Assembly (NCBI GenBank): GCA_020847075.1
Contig: JADLCS010000058.1
Span: 1 to 64,000, forward strand
Direction: 5' to 3'
DNA: 64,000 nucleotides
Source of the DNA: Gammaproteobacteria bacterium
Lineage (GTDB): Bacteria > Pseudomonadota > Gammaproteobacteria > SZUA-140
The position numbers and the translations under genes were made by a program. The notes beneath the pieces are model-generated. The model was not told the origin of the DNA, ran no database searches, and was given only the letters and a program-made list of their open reading frames with translations. This document shows, piece by piece, positions 45,055-53,698 of this stretch; positions within the stretch are counted from its first letter, which is position 1; each line of letters opens with the position of its first letter.

Positions 45055-46176
45055 ATGCTCAACAACCCTCTGAATCATAAAACGTCGTATGGGGCGTTCG
45101 CCGGTGAGCCAGCATCTGTACCGCAAGAAAATCCTCCTCTGAATCCACTTCCTCCCCTGCAAGACCGTCATGGTCGCACGTTTGATTATGTGCGAATCGC
45201 CGTAATCGAGCAGTGTAATCTGCGTTGCACCTACTGCATGCCTGAAGAGGGCGTGAAGTTCAAAGAAAAAGACATGGTGTTGCGTACCGACGAAATACTG
45301 CGCATCGTCGAGATCCTGGCCCGCATGGGGGTGAGAAAAATCCGTTACACCGGGGGTGAGCCCACGGTGCGCCCGGACATCGTGGATATCGTGGCGCGAA
45401 CAGTCAAAACCCCGGGCGTCAAGGGCGTCCACCTGACGACGAACGGGCTGCTCTTCCCCAAATATGCAAAAGATCTGCGCAACGCCGGTCTGTTGGGGGT
45501 CAACATCAGCCTGGACTCCCTGCAGGCCGACAAGTTCGAATCAATTACACGGCGCTCCGGTCTCGAGAAGGTTCTGGAGAGCATCGACCTTGCCGTCGAA
45601 CTCGGTTTTCCGCGGGTCAAGGTCAATGTGGTTTTGATGCGCGGCTTCAACGAAGACGAACTGATCCCCTTCTGCGAGTTGACCAAAGATCGCCCGATCA
45701 CGGTGCGTTTCATCGAATTCATGCCCTTCGACGCCCATCAGATCTGGGAAACGGGCGAGCATTTTGCCAGCGCCGCCGATTTGTGCGGCCAGATCGAGAC
45801 CTACTACAAGGGACACGGGCTCCAGCCTTCGAGCGGTACCCGCACGGAACATCACATATATCAGGTCCCCGGATATGCGGGTAAGGTCGCGGTCATTCCC
45901 GCCTTCACCCGCAGCCTCTGCGGCAACTGCTCGCGCATCCGCGTCACTGCGGATGGGAGCATCATGAACTGCCTGTATTCGGAAGAGCCCTATCTTCTGA
46001 AAGACCTGATCCGGAATGGCGCCTCGGATGACGATGTGGTGGCCCTGTTCCGCAAGGCGTTTGACGAGAAACATAAAGACGGGTTCGAGGCCAAGAAGGC
46101 CGCGAGCGTGGCCGCGAAGATCAATGTCTCGGATATTTCACGTTCGCGGGCGAGCATGACTCAGATTGGCGGCTAG
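45055..46176 (+). CDS. moaA: GTP 3',8-cyclase MoaA
   Basis: This 373-residue radical-SAM enzyme converts GTP to 3',8-cyclo-GTP, the first molybdopterin step. The cluster motif CNLRCTYCMPEEG binds the radical 4Fe-4S. TGGEPTVRPDI and LTTNGLL support the fold. The second cluster uses SLCGNCSRIRVT and CLYSEE. The C-terminal GG (TQIGG) is functionally required in MoaA. It is longer than E. coli (329) because of an N-terminal extension of about 40 residues. It heads moaACDE. Confidence 0.97.
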   Translation: MLNNPLNHKTSYGAFAGEPASVPQENPPLNPLPPLQDRHGRTFDYVRIAVIEQCNLRCTYCMPEEGVKFKEKDMVLRTDEILRIVEILARMGVRKIRYTGGEPTVRPDIVDIVARTVKTPGVKGVHLTTNGLLFPKYAKDLRNAGLLGVNISLDSLQADKFESITRRSGLEKVLESIDLAVELGFPRVKVNVVLMRGFNEDELIPFCELTKDRPITVRFIEFMPFDAHQIWETGEHFASAADLCGQIETYYKGHGLQPSSGTRTEHHIYQVPGYAGKVAVIPAFTRSLCGNCSRIRVTADGSIMNCLYSEEPYLLKDLIRNGASDDDVVALFRKAFDEKHKDGFEAKKAASVAAKINVSDISRSRASMTQIGG

Positions 46177-46237
46177 TCTTCTGGCCGGCACGTCTTTGGT
46201 AGCGTAGACATTAGAAAGCGAGGGAAGAAGGACAGCC

Positions 46238-46729
46238 ATGAGCTATAACGATCTGACACATTTCAACGCCAGCGGCGAGGCCCACATGGTCGATGTGGGG
46301 AACAAGAACGTGACGGTCAGGGAAGGCATTGCCGAAGGCCGGATCTATATGCAGCCGGAGACCCTGAAAAAGATCATGGAGGGCTCTCATAAGAAGGGAG
46401 ACGTGCTGGGCATCGCACGCGTCGCCGGGATCATGGGCGCCAAGAAGACCCCCGATCTCGTCCCGCTTTGCCATCCCATCCTGATCACGGCGGTGGATGT
46501 CGAACTCGTGCCCGAACCGGAGAAGAGCGCGGTGTATTGCAAGGCCGTTGTGCGTTGCGGCGGGCAGACGGGCGTCGAAATGGAGACCTTGACTGCGGTG
46601 CAGGTCGCTCTTCTGACGATCTACGATATGTGCAAGGCCGTGGATCGCGGAATGGTCATCTCGGAAGTCGGTCTGCTGGAGAAATCCGGCGGTAAGTCGG
46701 GGCATTGGCGCCGTTCGGCCAACGCCTGA
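46238..46729 (+). CDS. moaC: Cyclic pyranopterin monophosphate synthase MoaC
   Basis: This 163-residue enzyme converts 3',8-cyclo-GTP to cPMP. It has [21 protein letters not shown] at the start, then [13 protein letters not shown] and [33 protein letters not shown], with the catalytic Lys and His environment conserved. Length matches E. coli (161). AGGGAAGAAGGA precedes the ATG. It is 61 bp after moaA. Confidence 0.97.
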   Translation: MSYNDLTHFNASGEAHMVDVGNKNVTVREGIAEGRIYMQPETLKKIMEGSHKKGDVLGIARVAGIMGAKKTPDLVPLCHPILITAVDVELVPEPEKSAVYCKAVVRCGGQTGVEMETLTAVQVALLTIYDMCKAVDRGMVISEVGLLEKSGGKSGHWRRSANA

Positions 46730-46776
46730 CGGGTCCGGTTTATTCGAATCGTTTTGATGAATTAGGGGCATCGATT

Positions 46777-47010
46777 ATGGATCTCAAGGTACGGTATTTT
46801 GCTAGCCTGCGTGACCGCATGGGACGTTCGGAAGAGAAGGTCAGCATCGATCAGGGCAAGGTAACGGTGGCGGATCTGTGGAAGAAGGTTTCGAACGCCC
46901 CCTTGCCGGAAACCATTCTGGTCGCCGTGAACATGGAATATACGGATGCGGCTCACGAACTGAAGAGTGGCGATGAGGTCGCGTTTTTCCCACCGGTTAC
47001 GGGAGGATGA
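46777..47010 (+). CDS. moaD: Molybdopterin synthase small subunit MoaD
   Basis: This 77-residue ubiquitin-like protein carries the thiocarboxylate sulfur for molybdopterin. It starts DLKVRYFASLRDRMG and ends DEVAFFPPVTGG, the required double-Gly tail that MoeB adenylates. ATG 46777 is chosen because the upstream extension is not protein-like. moaE follows three bases later. Confidence 0.96.
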   Translation: MDLKVRYFASLRDRMGRSEEKVSIDQGKVTVADLWKKVSNAPLPETILVAVNMEYTDAAHELKSGDEVAFFPPVTGG

Positions 47011-47013
47011 TGT

Positions 47014-47487
47014 ATGAAGGTTTTTATAACCAAAGACGTCTTGGATCCGTATAAAGAGATTCTGGATTACGAGAAGGCGGCGTTGCCTCCCGGAAAGCAC
47101 GGTGGTGTAGTTTCTTTCGTCGGTACGATGCGCGATTTTAACGACGGACAGGACGTTCGTGCGATGAATCTCGACTACTATCCGGGAATGACGGAACACC
47201 ATATCGAGCGTGTTTGCCAAGAGGCGATGAACGAGTGGGATGTAATGGATTGTCTGGTCGCCCACCGGGTCGGTGAAATGATCCCTACCGATCCGATCGT
47301 TCTGGTGGCCGTGTGGTCCGCGCATCGCAAGGATTCGTTCGATGCCTGTCGTTACATCATCAATTATCTGAAAGAGAGCGCCCCTTTCTGGAAGTGTGAG
47401 GTGACGACCGCGGGAAAGAAGCACTGGGTCGAAAAGAACTCGGAAGATCCCGGCGTCGCCAAGCGGGTGGTTCGTAAATCGGCCTAA
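47014..47487 (+). CDS. moaE: Molybdopterin synthase large subunit MoaE
   Basis: This 157-residue subunit transfers two sulfurs from MoaD to cPMP to make molybdopterin. HGGVVSFVGTMRD, LDYYPGM, AHRVGEMIPTDPIVLVAVWSAHRKDSFDACRYIINYLKESAPFWKCEV and KHWVEKN are MoaE signatures; the Lys of YLKESAPFWK is conserved. It is the last gene of the moa operon, and a hairpin follows at 47512. Confidence 0.97.
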   Translation: MKVFITKDVLDPYKEILDYEKAALPPGKHGGVVSFVGTMRDFNDGQDVRAMNLDYYPGMTEHHIERVCQEAMNEWDVMDCLVAHRVGEMIPTDPIVLVAVWSAHRKDSFDACRYIINYLKESAPFWKCEVTTAGKKHWVEKNSEDPGVAKRVVRKSA

Positions 47488-47511
47488 GTCCTTCGCCGGA
47501 GCCTGACACGA

Positions 47512-47539
47512 GACTTCGCCTCGTGGTCGGGGCGAGGTC
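47512..47539 (+). terminator. Probable terminator of moaACDE
   Basis: An 11-bp stem with G-T pairs, GACTTCGCCTC (47512-47522) and GGGGCGAGGTC (47529-47539), encloses a 6-base loop 25 bp after moaE. The following CTCCTTTCCTC is pyrimidine-rich but not a clean T-run. Confidence 0.55.
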
Positions 47540-47582
47540 CTCCTTTCCTCAATTAATCCCTAATCATCCTTGTCGATTCAGC

Positions 47583-47610
47583 TTGACTGAAACCTTATGA
47601 GGGATAAAAT
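47583..47610 (+). promoter_or_regulatory. Sigma-70 promoter of nikKLMQO
   Basis: TTGACT (47583-47588) and TAAAAT (47605-47610) each match five of six consensus bases, with a 16-bp spacer. The start would lie at about 47617, inside the dyad at 47616-47644. Confidence 0.72.
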
Positions 47611-47615
47611 ATTAC

Positions 47616-47644
47616 ATGTGATCTGGAAATAATACAGATTACAT
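47616..47644 (+). promoter_or_regulatory. Dyad operator over the nik transcription start
   Basis: ATGTGATCTG (47616-47625) and CAGATTACAT (47635-47644) are inverted half-sites with one mismatch and a 9-bp spacer. The position, directly after the -10 box, suits a repressor. NikR, encoded 5 kb downstream, is the natural candidate, although the sequence differs from E. coli GTATGA-N16-TCATAC. Confidence 0.6.
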
Positions 47645-47790
47645 CATATCTTCAAGTTTTATCATTGAAAATCATATGGCTGGATCATCACCCATAAAAT
47701 CATCAGAGGTTAAGATCCATTGACTACCGGAAGCCGTAACCCCTGATTGGTCCTGGTCAAAAAAATCCTTCTATTCAGGAGCACGTCAAA

Positions 47791-48585
47791 ATGAGCGATA
47801 AGAAAATGAAATTGAGCCTTTTCCTGGGTGGCTTGTTAGCCATGGGGGCGATCGGTACGGCCTCCGCCCACTTTCAGATGATTATCCCGTCGGATGACAT
47901 GGTCAGGCAGGATGAGAATCGCAATCTGGATATCGACGTGATGTTCTGGCATCCCTTTGAAGGTCATGGGATGGACATGGTAAAGCCGGCACAGTTCGGT
48001 GTTCTCGTCGGCGGCAAGAAAGTGAGCCTGCTGGATAGCCTGAAACCCAACAAATTCAAGGGCACGGACGGCGAGACGCACGATGGATTCAAGGTCTCCT
48101 ATGAGCTGAAGTCAAACTGTGATCACACGTTCTATATCGAGCCGAAGCCTTATTGGGAGCCGGCTGAGGAATCTTTCATCATTCACTACACCAAGGTCGT
48201 GGTGAACGCCTTCGGGCTGGAGGAAGGCTGGGGCGATGAGGTCGGTCTCAAGACCGAGATCGCGCCTTTGACGCGTCCCTATGGCATCTACGCCGGCAAC
48301 GTGTTTCAGGGGGTGGTCAAGGTCAATGGGAAGCCCGCGCCCTTTACCGAAGTCGAGGTTGAATACTACAACAAGGACGGCAAGCTGAAGGCGGCCGCCG
48401 ATCCCATGATCACCCAGGTGGTGAAGGCGGATGCCAACGGTGTATTCACCTATGCGATGCCCAGGGCCGGCTGGTGGGGTTTTGCCGCGCTGAATGAAGA
48501 TGAGAATACCATGCAGCATGATGGCAAGGACTATCCGATCGAGATCGGGGCCGTGCTGTGGGTTCGCACCCATGATATGAAGTAA
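47791..48585 (+). CDS. nikK: NikK-like DUF4198 periplasmic nickel component
   Basis: This 264-residue protein has a signal peptide (about 1-26, ending TASA) and the mature start HFQMIIPSDDMV. DUF4198 proteins of this type (NikK/CbiK) accompany ECF nickel transporters and present the metal. MFWHPFEGHGMDMVKPA contains several potential metal ligands. AGGAG lies nine bases before ATG 47791. It is the first gene of the nik operon. Confidence 0.87.
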   Translation: MSDKKMKLSLFLGGLLAMGAIGTASAHFQMIIPSDDMVRQDENRNLDIDVMFWHPFEGHGMDMVKPAQFGVLVGGKKVSLLDSLKPNKFKGTDGETHDGFKVSYELKSNCDHTFYIEPKPYWEPAEESFIIHYTKVVVNAFGLEEGWGDEVGLKTEIAPLTRPYGIYAGNVFQGVVKVNGKPAPFTEVEVEYYNKDGKLKAAADPMITQVVKADANGVFTYAMPRAGWWGFAALNEDENTMQHDGKDYPIEIGAVLWVRTHDMK

Positions 48586-48620
48586 GGTCTGCGTCACTCA
48601 CATGCCATTATGAGGTCCTC

Positions 48621-49340
48621 ATGTCTACTTTCGTTGTTCAGATGAAAGGAGCAGGAGTAGAAGGTGCGCCCCGTTTCTGGGGCGCACTTTTCAGCGCGTT
48701 TGAATTCCGTTTCCTGCTGCTGCTTGCCGGCGTTATCGCCCTGTCTCTCGCGTCCAGCCATGCCTACGCGCATAAGGTGAACATGTTTGCCTATGTCGAG
48801 GGCAACAAGGTCATGATGGAAGGGTATTTTGCCGACGGCAACAAGCCGATGAACTGTGATGTCATTGTGACCGATCCCGACAAAAATGTTCTGGTCAAGG
48901 GATTGACGGATCGTGAGGGAAAGTTTTCATTCGACATCCCGAAGATCACCGATCTCAGGATCGTTCTCAATGCCGGGATGGGGCATCGTGCCGAGTTTGT
49001 CATCTCACGAGATGAATTGACCGGTGTCAGCCCGGCCGCCGAGTCGGGGACGGAGGGCGATGCGGGTACCGTGGAGAGTGACGAGACGGCGGGGACGGAT
49101 GCGTCGAGCGACGTCTCATCGCTATCTTCCGGGGTATCGAATGCCAGTGAGGCGGCCATTCGCAAGGCGGTTGCCGAAGCTAATGTGCCTTTGATGCGGG
49201 CGATAGAGGAACTGAAGGAAGGTGTAAACTTTGCGAACATCGTGGGCGGGATAGGTTTCATCTTCGGCATCGTCGGGATATTGTTTTACGTCAAGGCGCG
49301 CAAGACGCTCGATTCCCGATCTTCCGCTGCGGCAAAGTGA
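48621..49340 (+). CDS. nikL: NikL-like membrane-anchored nickel transporter component
   Basis: This 239-residue protein has an N-terminal hydrophobic segment (about 30-50) that probably acts as a signal peptide, cleaved before HKVNMFAYVEGNKV. That His-starting sequence is typical of NikL/NikN additional components. A carboxypeptidase-regulatory-like domain follows (DREGKFSFDIP), then a low-complexity acidic-Ser linker, a coiled region and one C-terminal helix FIFGIVGILFYV. It lies 35 bp after nikK. Confidence 0.82.
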   Translation: MSTFVVQMKGAGVEGAPRFWGALFSAFEFRFLLLLAGVIALSLASSHAYAHKVNMFAYVEGNKVMMEGYFADGNKPMNCDVIVTDPDKNVLVKGLTDREGKFSFDIPKITDLRIVLNAGMGHRAEFVISRDELTGVSPAAESGTEGDAGTVESDETAGTDASSDVSSLSSGVSNASEAAIRKAVAEANVPLMRAIEELKEGVNFANIVGGIGFIFGIVGILFYVKARKTLDSRSSAAAK

Positions 49341-49415
49341 ATTTTTCTCCATTTTCATACAGGGGTTGCCGATAAGATCCCTATGAATTAACGATCACGG
49401 TCCTGGCAGGATCCT

Positions 49416-50060
49416 ATGCATATATCAGAAGGCGTATTGAGCGCTCCGGTGTTGATCACCGGCTTTGTCGGTACTGCTGTACTTGCCGCAGTCACCATGC
49501 GCAAAATGGATCTGGAGGAAATCCCCAAGATTTCCGTCATCACATCGGTATTTTTCGTCTCCTCACTCATTCATGTCCCCATCGGGGTCACCAGCGTCCA
49601 TTTGATCCTGAATGGTTTGGTCGGGGTTATCCTCGGATGGCGGGCGTTTCCCGCAGTTCTGGTCGGATTAGTGTTGCAGGCGATACTGTTCGGGCATGGT
49701 GGGGTGACTGTCATCGGTGTGAACTGCCTGATGATGGGCGGCGGGGCACTGATGGCCTATGTGGTGTGGCAGCAGCGTCATCACTTCTCACTCAAGCGCA
49801 AGGAGATGATTTTCGGTGCACTGGCTGGTGCGACCGGTGTCGGATTCTCCGGCATTGTCCTTGCCCTGGCGCTCGCGACTACCGGCGAGGCATTCCATGC
49901 GGTCGCGGGGGCGGTGCTCATCGCGCATATCCCGATAATCATCATAGAAGCAGGAGTCGTGGGTGCCTGCGCCGAGTTCCTGAGCCGTGTCAAGCCCGAA
50001 ATCCTGGCCGGTCAACGGCCGACGCCAAACCCGGCCGGTTCGGCCGATGTTGCGACGTGA
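49416..50060 (+). CDS. nikM: NikM-type substrate-binding membrane protein
   Basis: This 214-residue protein is the S component of the ECF nickel transporter. MHISEGVLSAPVLI is the characteristic NikM/CbiM N-terminus, where the amino-terminal Met-His ATCUN-like site binds nickel. About six membrane helices follow. HVPIGVTSVHLILNGLVGVILGW supplies a second His site. NikM and CbiM (cobalt) are alike; the NikK/NikL partners and nikR favour nickel. Confidence 0.9.
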   Translation: MHISEGVLSAPVLITGFVGTAVLAAVTMRKMDLEEIPKISVITSVFFVSSLIHVPIGVTSVHLILNGLVGVILGWRAFPAVLVGLVLQAILFGHGGVTVIGVNCLMMGGGALMAYVVWQQRHHFSLKRKEMIFGALAGATGVGFSGIVLALALATTGEAFHAVAGAVLIAHIPIIIIEAGVVGACAEFLSRVKPEILAGQRPTPNPAGSADVAT

Positions 50061-50103
50061 AGATGCTCCACGGTGCTTATCCTGATGTCCTCCCGGGGAT
50101 TCC

Positions 50104-50892
50104 ATGGCCTTAGATATAGATCGATATTCCAGCATTGATTCGCCCATAAGCCGCTGGGATCCGCGGTTCAAGATCTTTGCCCTGGGGATACTGATAATCT
50201 CCATCGCGCTGCTGAAGACCATACCCGTGGCGATCACTGCACTGGCGATCGCCGCGGTGATCATCGGGATGAGCGCCTTGCCACTGCATTTTATTTCTCA
50301 TGGCTTATCCTTCATCCTCGTTTTTCTCGTCCCGTTTTTTTTCATCATGCCCTTCAGTTATCCGGGTGAAGCCGCCTTCCGTGTCTTGGGCCTTCCATTC
50401 GCTTGGGAGGGATTGAGGTATGCGACGCTGATCTTCACGAAGGCGCTGGCGATCGTTCTCGTCTCTTTTTCCATATTCGGTTCGAGTCGATTCGACGTTT
50501 CCATGATCGCGCTGCAAAAATTGAAATGTCCCAAGATCATCGTTCAGATGCTGCTGTTTACATATCGCTATACCTATGTATTTCTGGAAGAAATGCATCG
50601 CATGCATACCTCGATGCATTCCCGTGGGTTCGTTGCGGGCACGAATGCGCAGACATTACGCATCTACGGAAATTTTATCGGGACTTTGCTGGTGCGCAGC
50701 TTTGAGCGCACGGATCGCGTGTATAAAGCCATGCTGTCTAAAGGCTATCAGGGTGAACTGCACTCTATGGTCAAATTCAAGTCGTCTTCCCCGGACATTC
50801 TTAAGGGGCTAATTGTGATAGGATTGGCGCTGGCCTTGTTATTGTCGGATTACGGCGGGATCTTCACGGCCGCGGAACAGGGCTGGTATTAG
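50104..50892 (+). CDS. nikQ: Energy-coupling T component NikQ
   Basis: This 262-residue membrane protein links the ATPase to NikM in the ECF transporter. It starts with SPISRWDPRFKIFALGILIIS, then has about five helices. The coupling segments RGFVAGTNAQ and ERTDRVYKAMLSKGYQGEL fit the ARG/SRG-like motifs of CbiQ-type T components. The gene is 44 bp after nikM. Confidence 0.9.
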   Translation: MALDIDRYSSIDSPISRWDPRFKIFALGILIISIALLKTIPVAITALAIAAVIIGMSALPLHFISHGLSFILVFLVPFFFIMPFSYPGEAAFRVLGLPFAWEGLRYATLIFTKALAIVLVSFSIFGSSRFDVSMIALQKLKCPKIIVQMLLFTYRYTYVFLEEMHRMHTSMHSRGFVAGTNAQTLRIYGNFIGTLLVRSFERTDRVYKAMLSKGYQGELHSMVKFKSSSPDILKGLIVIGLALALLLSDYGGIFTAAEQGWY

Positions 50893-50929
50893 AACAATAA
50901 ACTTATCCCTTTGATCTTGCGAGGATAGG

Positions 50930-52024
50930 ATGTCAGAGCGCGTCCTTGTTGAAGCCGATAACCTGCATTTCTCCTATCCTGACGGGCACAAGGTCCTGAA
51001 GGGGATTTCCTTCAGGATCAAACGGGGCGAGAAGGTCGCGCTGATAGGACCGAACGGCGCGGGAAAATCCACCCTGATGAGCCATCTGAACGGGGTGCAA
51101 CTGGCGAGTTCCGGGCGTATCGTCATCGACGGGATTCCGGTCAGTAAAAACAACCTGAAAGAAATTCGCCGCAAGATCGGGATCGTGTTCCAGGATCCCG
51201 ATGATCAGCTCTTTTGTCCGACGGTTTACGATGACGTTGCATTTGGTCCCTTGAATCTGGGATTGCCCGAGCATGAGATTACCTCCCGTGTCCAGGAGGC
51301 CTTGTCCGTGGTCGGTCTGGAGGGGTTTGATCAGCGTTCCTCGTTTCACCTATCCTTCGGCGAGCGCAAGCGCCTCGCATTGGCTACGGTATTATCCTAT
51401 CAGCCCGAGATCCTGGTGTTCGATGAGCCGTCGACCAACATGGATCCGATGAATCGCAGGAATCTCATCAATTGGCTCAAGAATTCGGATAAAACCCTGC
51501 TGCTCTGTACACATGATCTCGATATCGCCCTCGAGGTATGCGATCGTTGCCTGTTGCTCACCGACGGCCGTATCGAGAGCGACGGGCCGACCCATAAGAT
51601 CCTCTATGATCGAGGGCTGCTCGAGAGGAACAAGCTTGAGATGCCCCTCGCGCTCATGACTCATGAGTTGTTGCACGATATTCTGGCCGAACAGGACATG
51701 GACGAGGAGCACCGGCATATAATCGGGAAATTCCTGCATGCCCATCGTCATGCCCATGGATCCGATGCGCACATCCACGTCCATCTGCATGCGCATGAAC
51801 ACGGCCACGAACACTTGCATGAGAAAGTCGACGAGTCGCACTTCCATGAAGTGGACGAGCGCCACCATGAAGTATCTCATGATCATATCGCCGTGCCCCA
51901 TTCCCACGGTGGTGGAGAGGGGCAGCACGACCATGACCACGATCATGGTCATCATCATGACCATTCCCACCCTCACGATCATGATGGAGAGGATACCGGG
52001 CATAAGTCACGGGATGCAGGCTGA
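50930..52024 (+). CDS. nikO: Nickel ECF ATPase NikO with His-rich tail
   Basis: This 364-residue protein is the ABC ATPase of the nickel importer. Walker A is GPNGAGKST, the Q-loop QDPDDQLFCPTVYDDVAFGP is typical of CbiO/NikO, the signature is LSFGERKRLALA and Walker B is ILVFDEPS. Normal NikO proteins end near residue 255. This one adds a tail of about 105 residues with about 35 His, with HAHRHAH, HIHVHLHAHEHGHEH and HDHDHDHGHHHDHSH runs. The tail may store or buffer nickel. It is the last gene of the operon. Confidence 0.93.
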   Translation: MSERVLVEADNLHFSYPDGHKVLKGISFRIKRGEKVALIGPNGAGKSTLMSHLNGVQLASSGRIVIDGIPVSKNNLKEIRRKIGIVFQDPDDQLFCPTVYDDVAFGPLNLGLPEHEITSRVQEALSVVGLEGFDQRSSFHLSFGERKRLALATVLSYQPEILVFDEPSTNMDPMNRRNLINWLKNSDKTLLLCTHDLDIALEVCDRCLLLTDGRIESDGPTHKILYDRGLLERNKLEMPLALMTHELLHDILAEQDMDEEHRHIIGKFLHAHRHAHGSDAHIHVHLHAHEHGHEHLHEKVDESHFHEVDERHHEVSHDHIAVPHSHGGGEGQHDHDHDHGHHHDHSHPHDHDGEDTGHKSRDAG

Positions 52025-52277
52025 GTCCGTTGTCGGAGGGGGATTCGGGTGCTTGCCAGGAGTGGCTTGAGCGTCCGCGATCCCGGGCTGGCGCTGAAAC
52101 AGACTGGAAAAGCTCATCGCTGCGGCGGCGCGCCTCGGGTGGAGGGGTGGCCGTGGCGACGCCCGCTGATTCTTTCAGAACATTCTCGACGCGTCGGACG
52201 CATGGGGCATGTCATACCCCTGACGTCAACCGTAATGTCCCATCCCTTGTCGGAATGGCATCATTTGATGTCCAGGG
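52025..52277. other. Gap between convergent nikO and the metal-sensor gene
   Basis: No gene is supported in these 253 bp. Short open frames are GC-rich noise. No clear terminator hairpin was found. Confidence 0.45.
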
Positions 52278-52571
52278 TCAGCGATATTTCAGGATTTCCA
52301 TGAGCTCGTCGATGATCTCGCCGGCGTCCCCCCGGCTCCCCGCGGTTACCACGTGATCATGGAGATGGCTGCGCAGGATGATGTCTCCGACCTTCACCAT
52401 GGCGCCGTCGACCGCCCTGATCTGCTTGATGACATCGACGCAATAGACTGAATCGACTTCCATCATCCGTATGATCCCTTCCACGTGCCCCTTGATGGAG
52501 CGCAGCCGGGCAATGGCTTCCGAGCGGGTGGCGGGATTCAGCTGCAGGTTCTGGTGGCAACCGGCCATCAC
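52278..52571 (-). CDS. CsoR/RcnR-family metal-sensing repressor, RcnR-like
   Basis: This 97-residue all-helical repressor has the family core RLRSIKGHVEGIIRMM. The metal fingerprint has Cys44, His69 and His73, with C5/H6 near the N-terminus. CsoR copper sensors carry C-H-C; the final His here is as in RcnR, the nickel/cobalt sensor. Nickel or cobalt sensing is therefore inferred. Its start overlaps the end of the upstream heavy-metal-domain gene by 4 bp. G-rich dyads upstream of that pair are likely operators. No exporter gene lies nearby. Confidence 0.85.
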   Translation of the reverse strand: MMAGCHQNLQLNPATRSEAIARLRSIKGHVEGIIRMMEVDSVYCVDVIKQIRAVDGAMVKVGDIILRSHLHDHVVTAGSRGDAGEIIDELMEILKYR

Positions 52572-52765
52572 GCGACTACGGCTGAATAGCCCGCTTCACG
52601 TATGGCCGTGATAACGGCCTGGGTGTCGGGTGAGCCTTCTATGACGGCGGTTCCATTGTCGAGGCGGATCTCCTTGATTTGCTGGACGCCGGGCACCGCG
52701 CGCAGCGCCTTTTCAACCGAGTTGACGCAGTGATTGCAGCTCATGCCGGTAATTTTGACGATCAT
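52568..52765 (-). CDS. Heavy-metal-associated (CopZ-like) carrier protein
   Basis: This 65-residue protein is a single ferredoxin-like HMA domain. The metal site is ITGMSCNHCVNSVEKAL, the MxCxxC motif, and EAGYSAVV ends the fold. CopZ-type proteins bring copper to ATPases, but here the partner is an RcnR-like sensor and nickel genes surround it. The metal is uncertain. AAGGAG lies 10 bases before the ATG. It is the first gene of a two-gene operon. Confidence 0.9.
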   Translation of the reverse strand: MIVKITGMSCNHCVNSVEKALRAVPGVQQIKEIRLDNGTAVIEGSPDTQAVITAIREAGYSAVVA

Positions 52766-52783
52766 GGCCTTTTGCTCCTTATT

Positions 52784-52854
52784 CCACCCCAGGTGGGGTG
52801 GGGTAGTTGAGATGAAAATATCATCCCTGTTTTTCTACCCTGGGACAAGGGGTA
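52784..52854 (-). promoter_or_regulatory. Two G-rich dyads upstream of the metal-sensor operon
   Basis: Dyad 1, CCACCCC-AGGT-GGGGTGG, is perfect at 52784-52801. Dyad 2, TACCC-N9-GGGGTA, lies at 52836-52854. CsoR/RcnR repressors bind G-tract inverted repeats, so autoregulation by the 52278-52571 protein is likely. A possible -35 (TTGTCC) lies between them. Confidence 0.55.
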
Positions 52855-52992
52855 AAATTATTACCTTTTAATCATCGGCCTAATGATCCCGCCTGGCGGG
52901 ACACCGGCGCCGACGAGGCGGCGGAGGCCGATGTCCATATTCGCTCTTATTTTTACAGTAATGAATATTCATACTATGTATCTGATTGTTGA

Positions 52993-53020
52993 TTGAGATA
53001 TTCTTTCAAAGTCGGATAAT
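52993..53020 (+). promoter_or_regulatory. Possible promoter of nikR
   Basis: TTGAGA (52993-52998) and GATAAT (53015-53020) lie 16 bp apart, four and five of six consensus matches. The start would be about 70 bp before nikR ATG 53097. Confidence 0.5.
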
Positions 53021-53096
53021 CTTTGCGCTGGGATCGCGAGCGGGCGTTTTTACAATGCCAAAACATAAACTTAATTAACTTTTAGGAAAACAGATT

Positions 53097-53558
53097 ATGG
53101 AACGCATCACGATGTCGCTTGATTCTGTGCTGGCGGATTTATTCGATAAATTCATAGCCGAACACGGTTATACCAATCGTTCCGAGGCGATGCGGGACCT
53201 GATCCGCCAGCAACTCGAAAAGGAGCAACTGGAAAAATCGGGGGATGGTTATTGTGTCGCGAGCTTGAGCTATGTATACAACCATCACGAACTGGAACTC
53301 GCCAGCCGCATTACCGAGGCCCACCACGATCATCACGAACTGATGCTTTCCAGTATGCATGTACACCTTGATCATGATAATTGCTTGGAAATCACGATCA
53401 TGCGTGGACCTGTCGGGATTGTCAGAAATACCGCGAATGCCATCATGGCGGAGCGGGGTGTACGTCACGGCAAGCTGAACATGGTGCCGATCGATATCAG
53501 CGAGGTCAGCCATTCCCATGGTGGGCAACCCCATGTCCACAGCCGCCCGTTGACTTGA
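53097..53558 (+). CDS. nikR: Nickel-responsive regulator NikR
   Basis: This 153-residue repressor has an N-terminal ribbon-helix-helix (RITMSLDSVLADLFDKFI, NRSEAMRDLIRQQLEKE) and a C-terminal ACT-like nickel domain. The high-affinity nickel site is visible as VHLDHDNCLEITIMRG, matching His87, His89 and Cys95 of E. coli NikR. The His-rich end may add weak metal binding. AGGA lies nine bases before the ATG. It probably represses nikKLMQO when nickel is plentiful. Confidence 0.93.
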   Translation: MERITMSLDSVLADLFDKFIAEHGYTNRSEAMRDLIRQQLEKEQLEKSGDGYCVASLSYVYNHHELELASRITEAHHDHHELMLSSMHVHLDHDNCLEITIMRGPVGIVRNTANAIMAERGVRHGKLNMVPIDISEVSHSHGGQPHVHSRPLT

Positions 53559-53698
53559 TGTCCGATCCTGTTTTTGTCCCCCGGTTTTTGTCTGCTTCTG
53601 GGCGCTATATGGCGCGGAATTTGCCTTAAGATCGGCCGGGAGGGGGGATTGCCGCGGCAATTCCAGCCCAGCCATGAACCCGGCGTCATATAGTGCAT

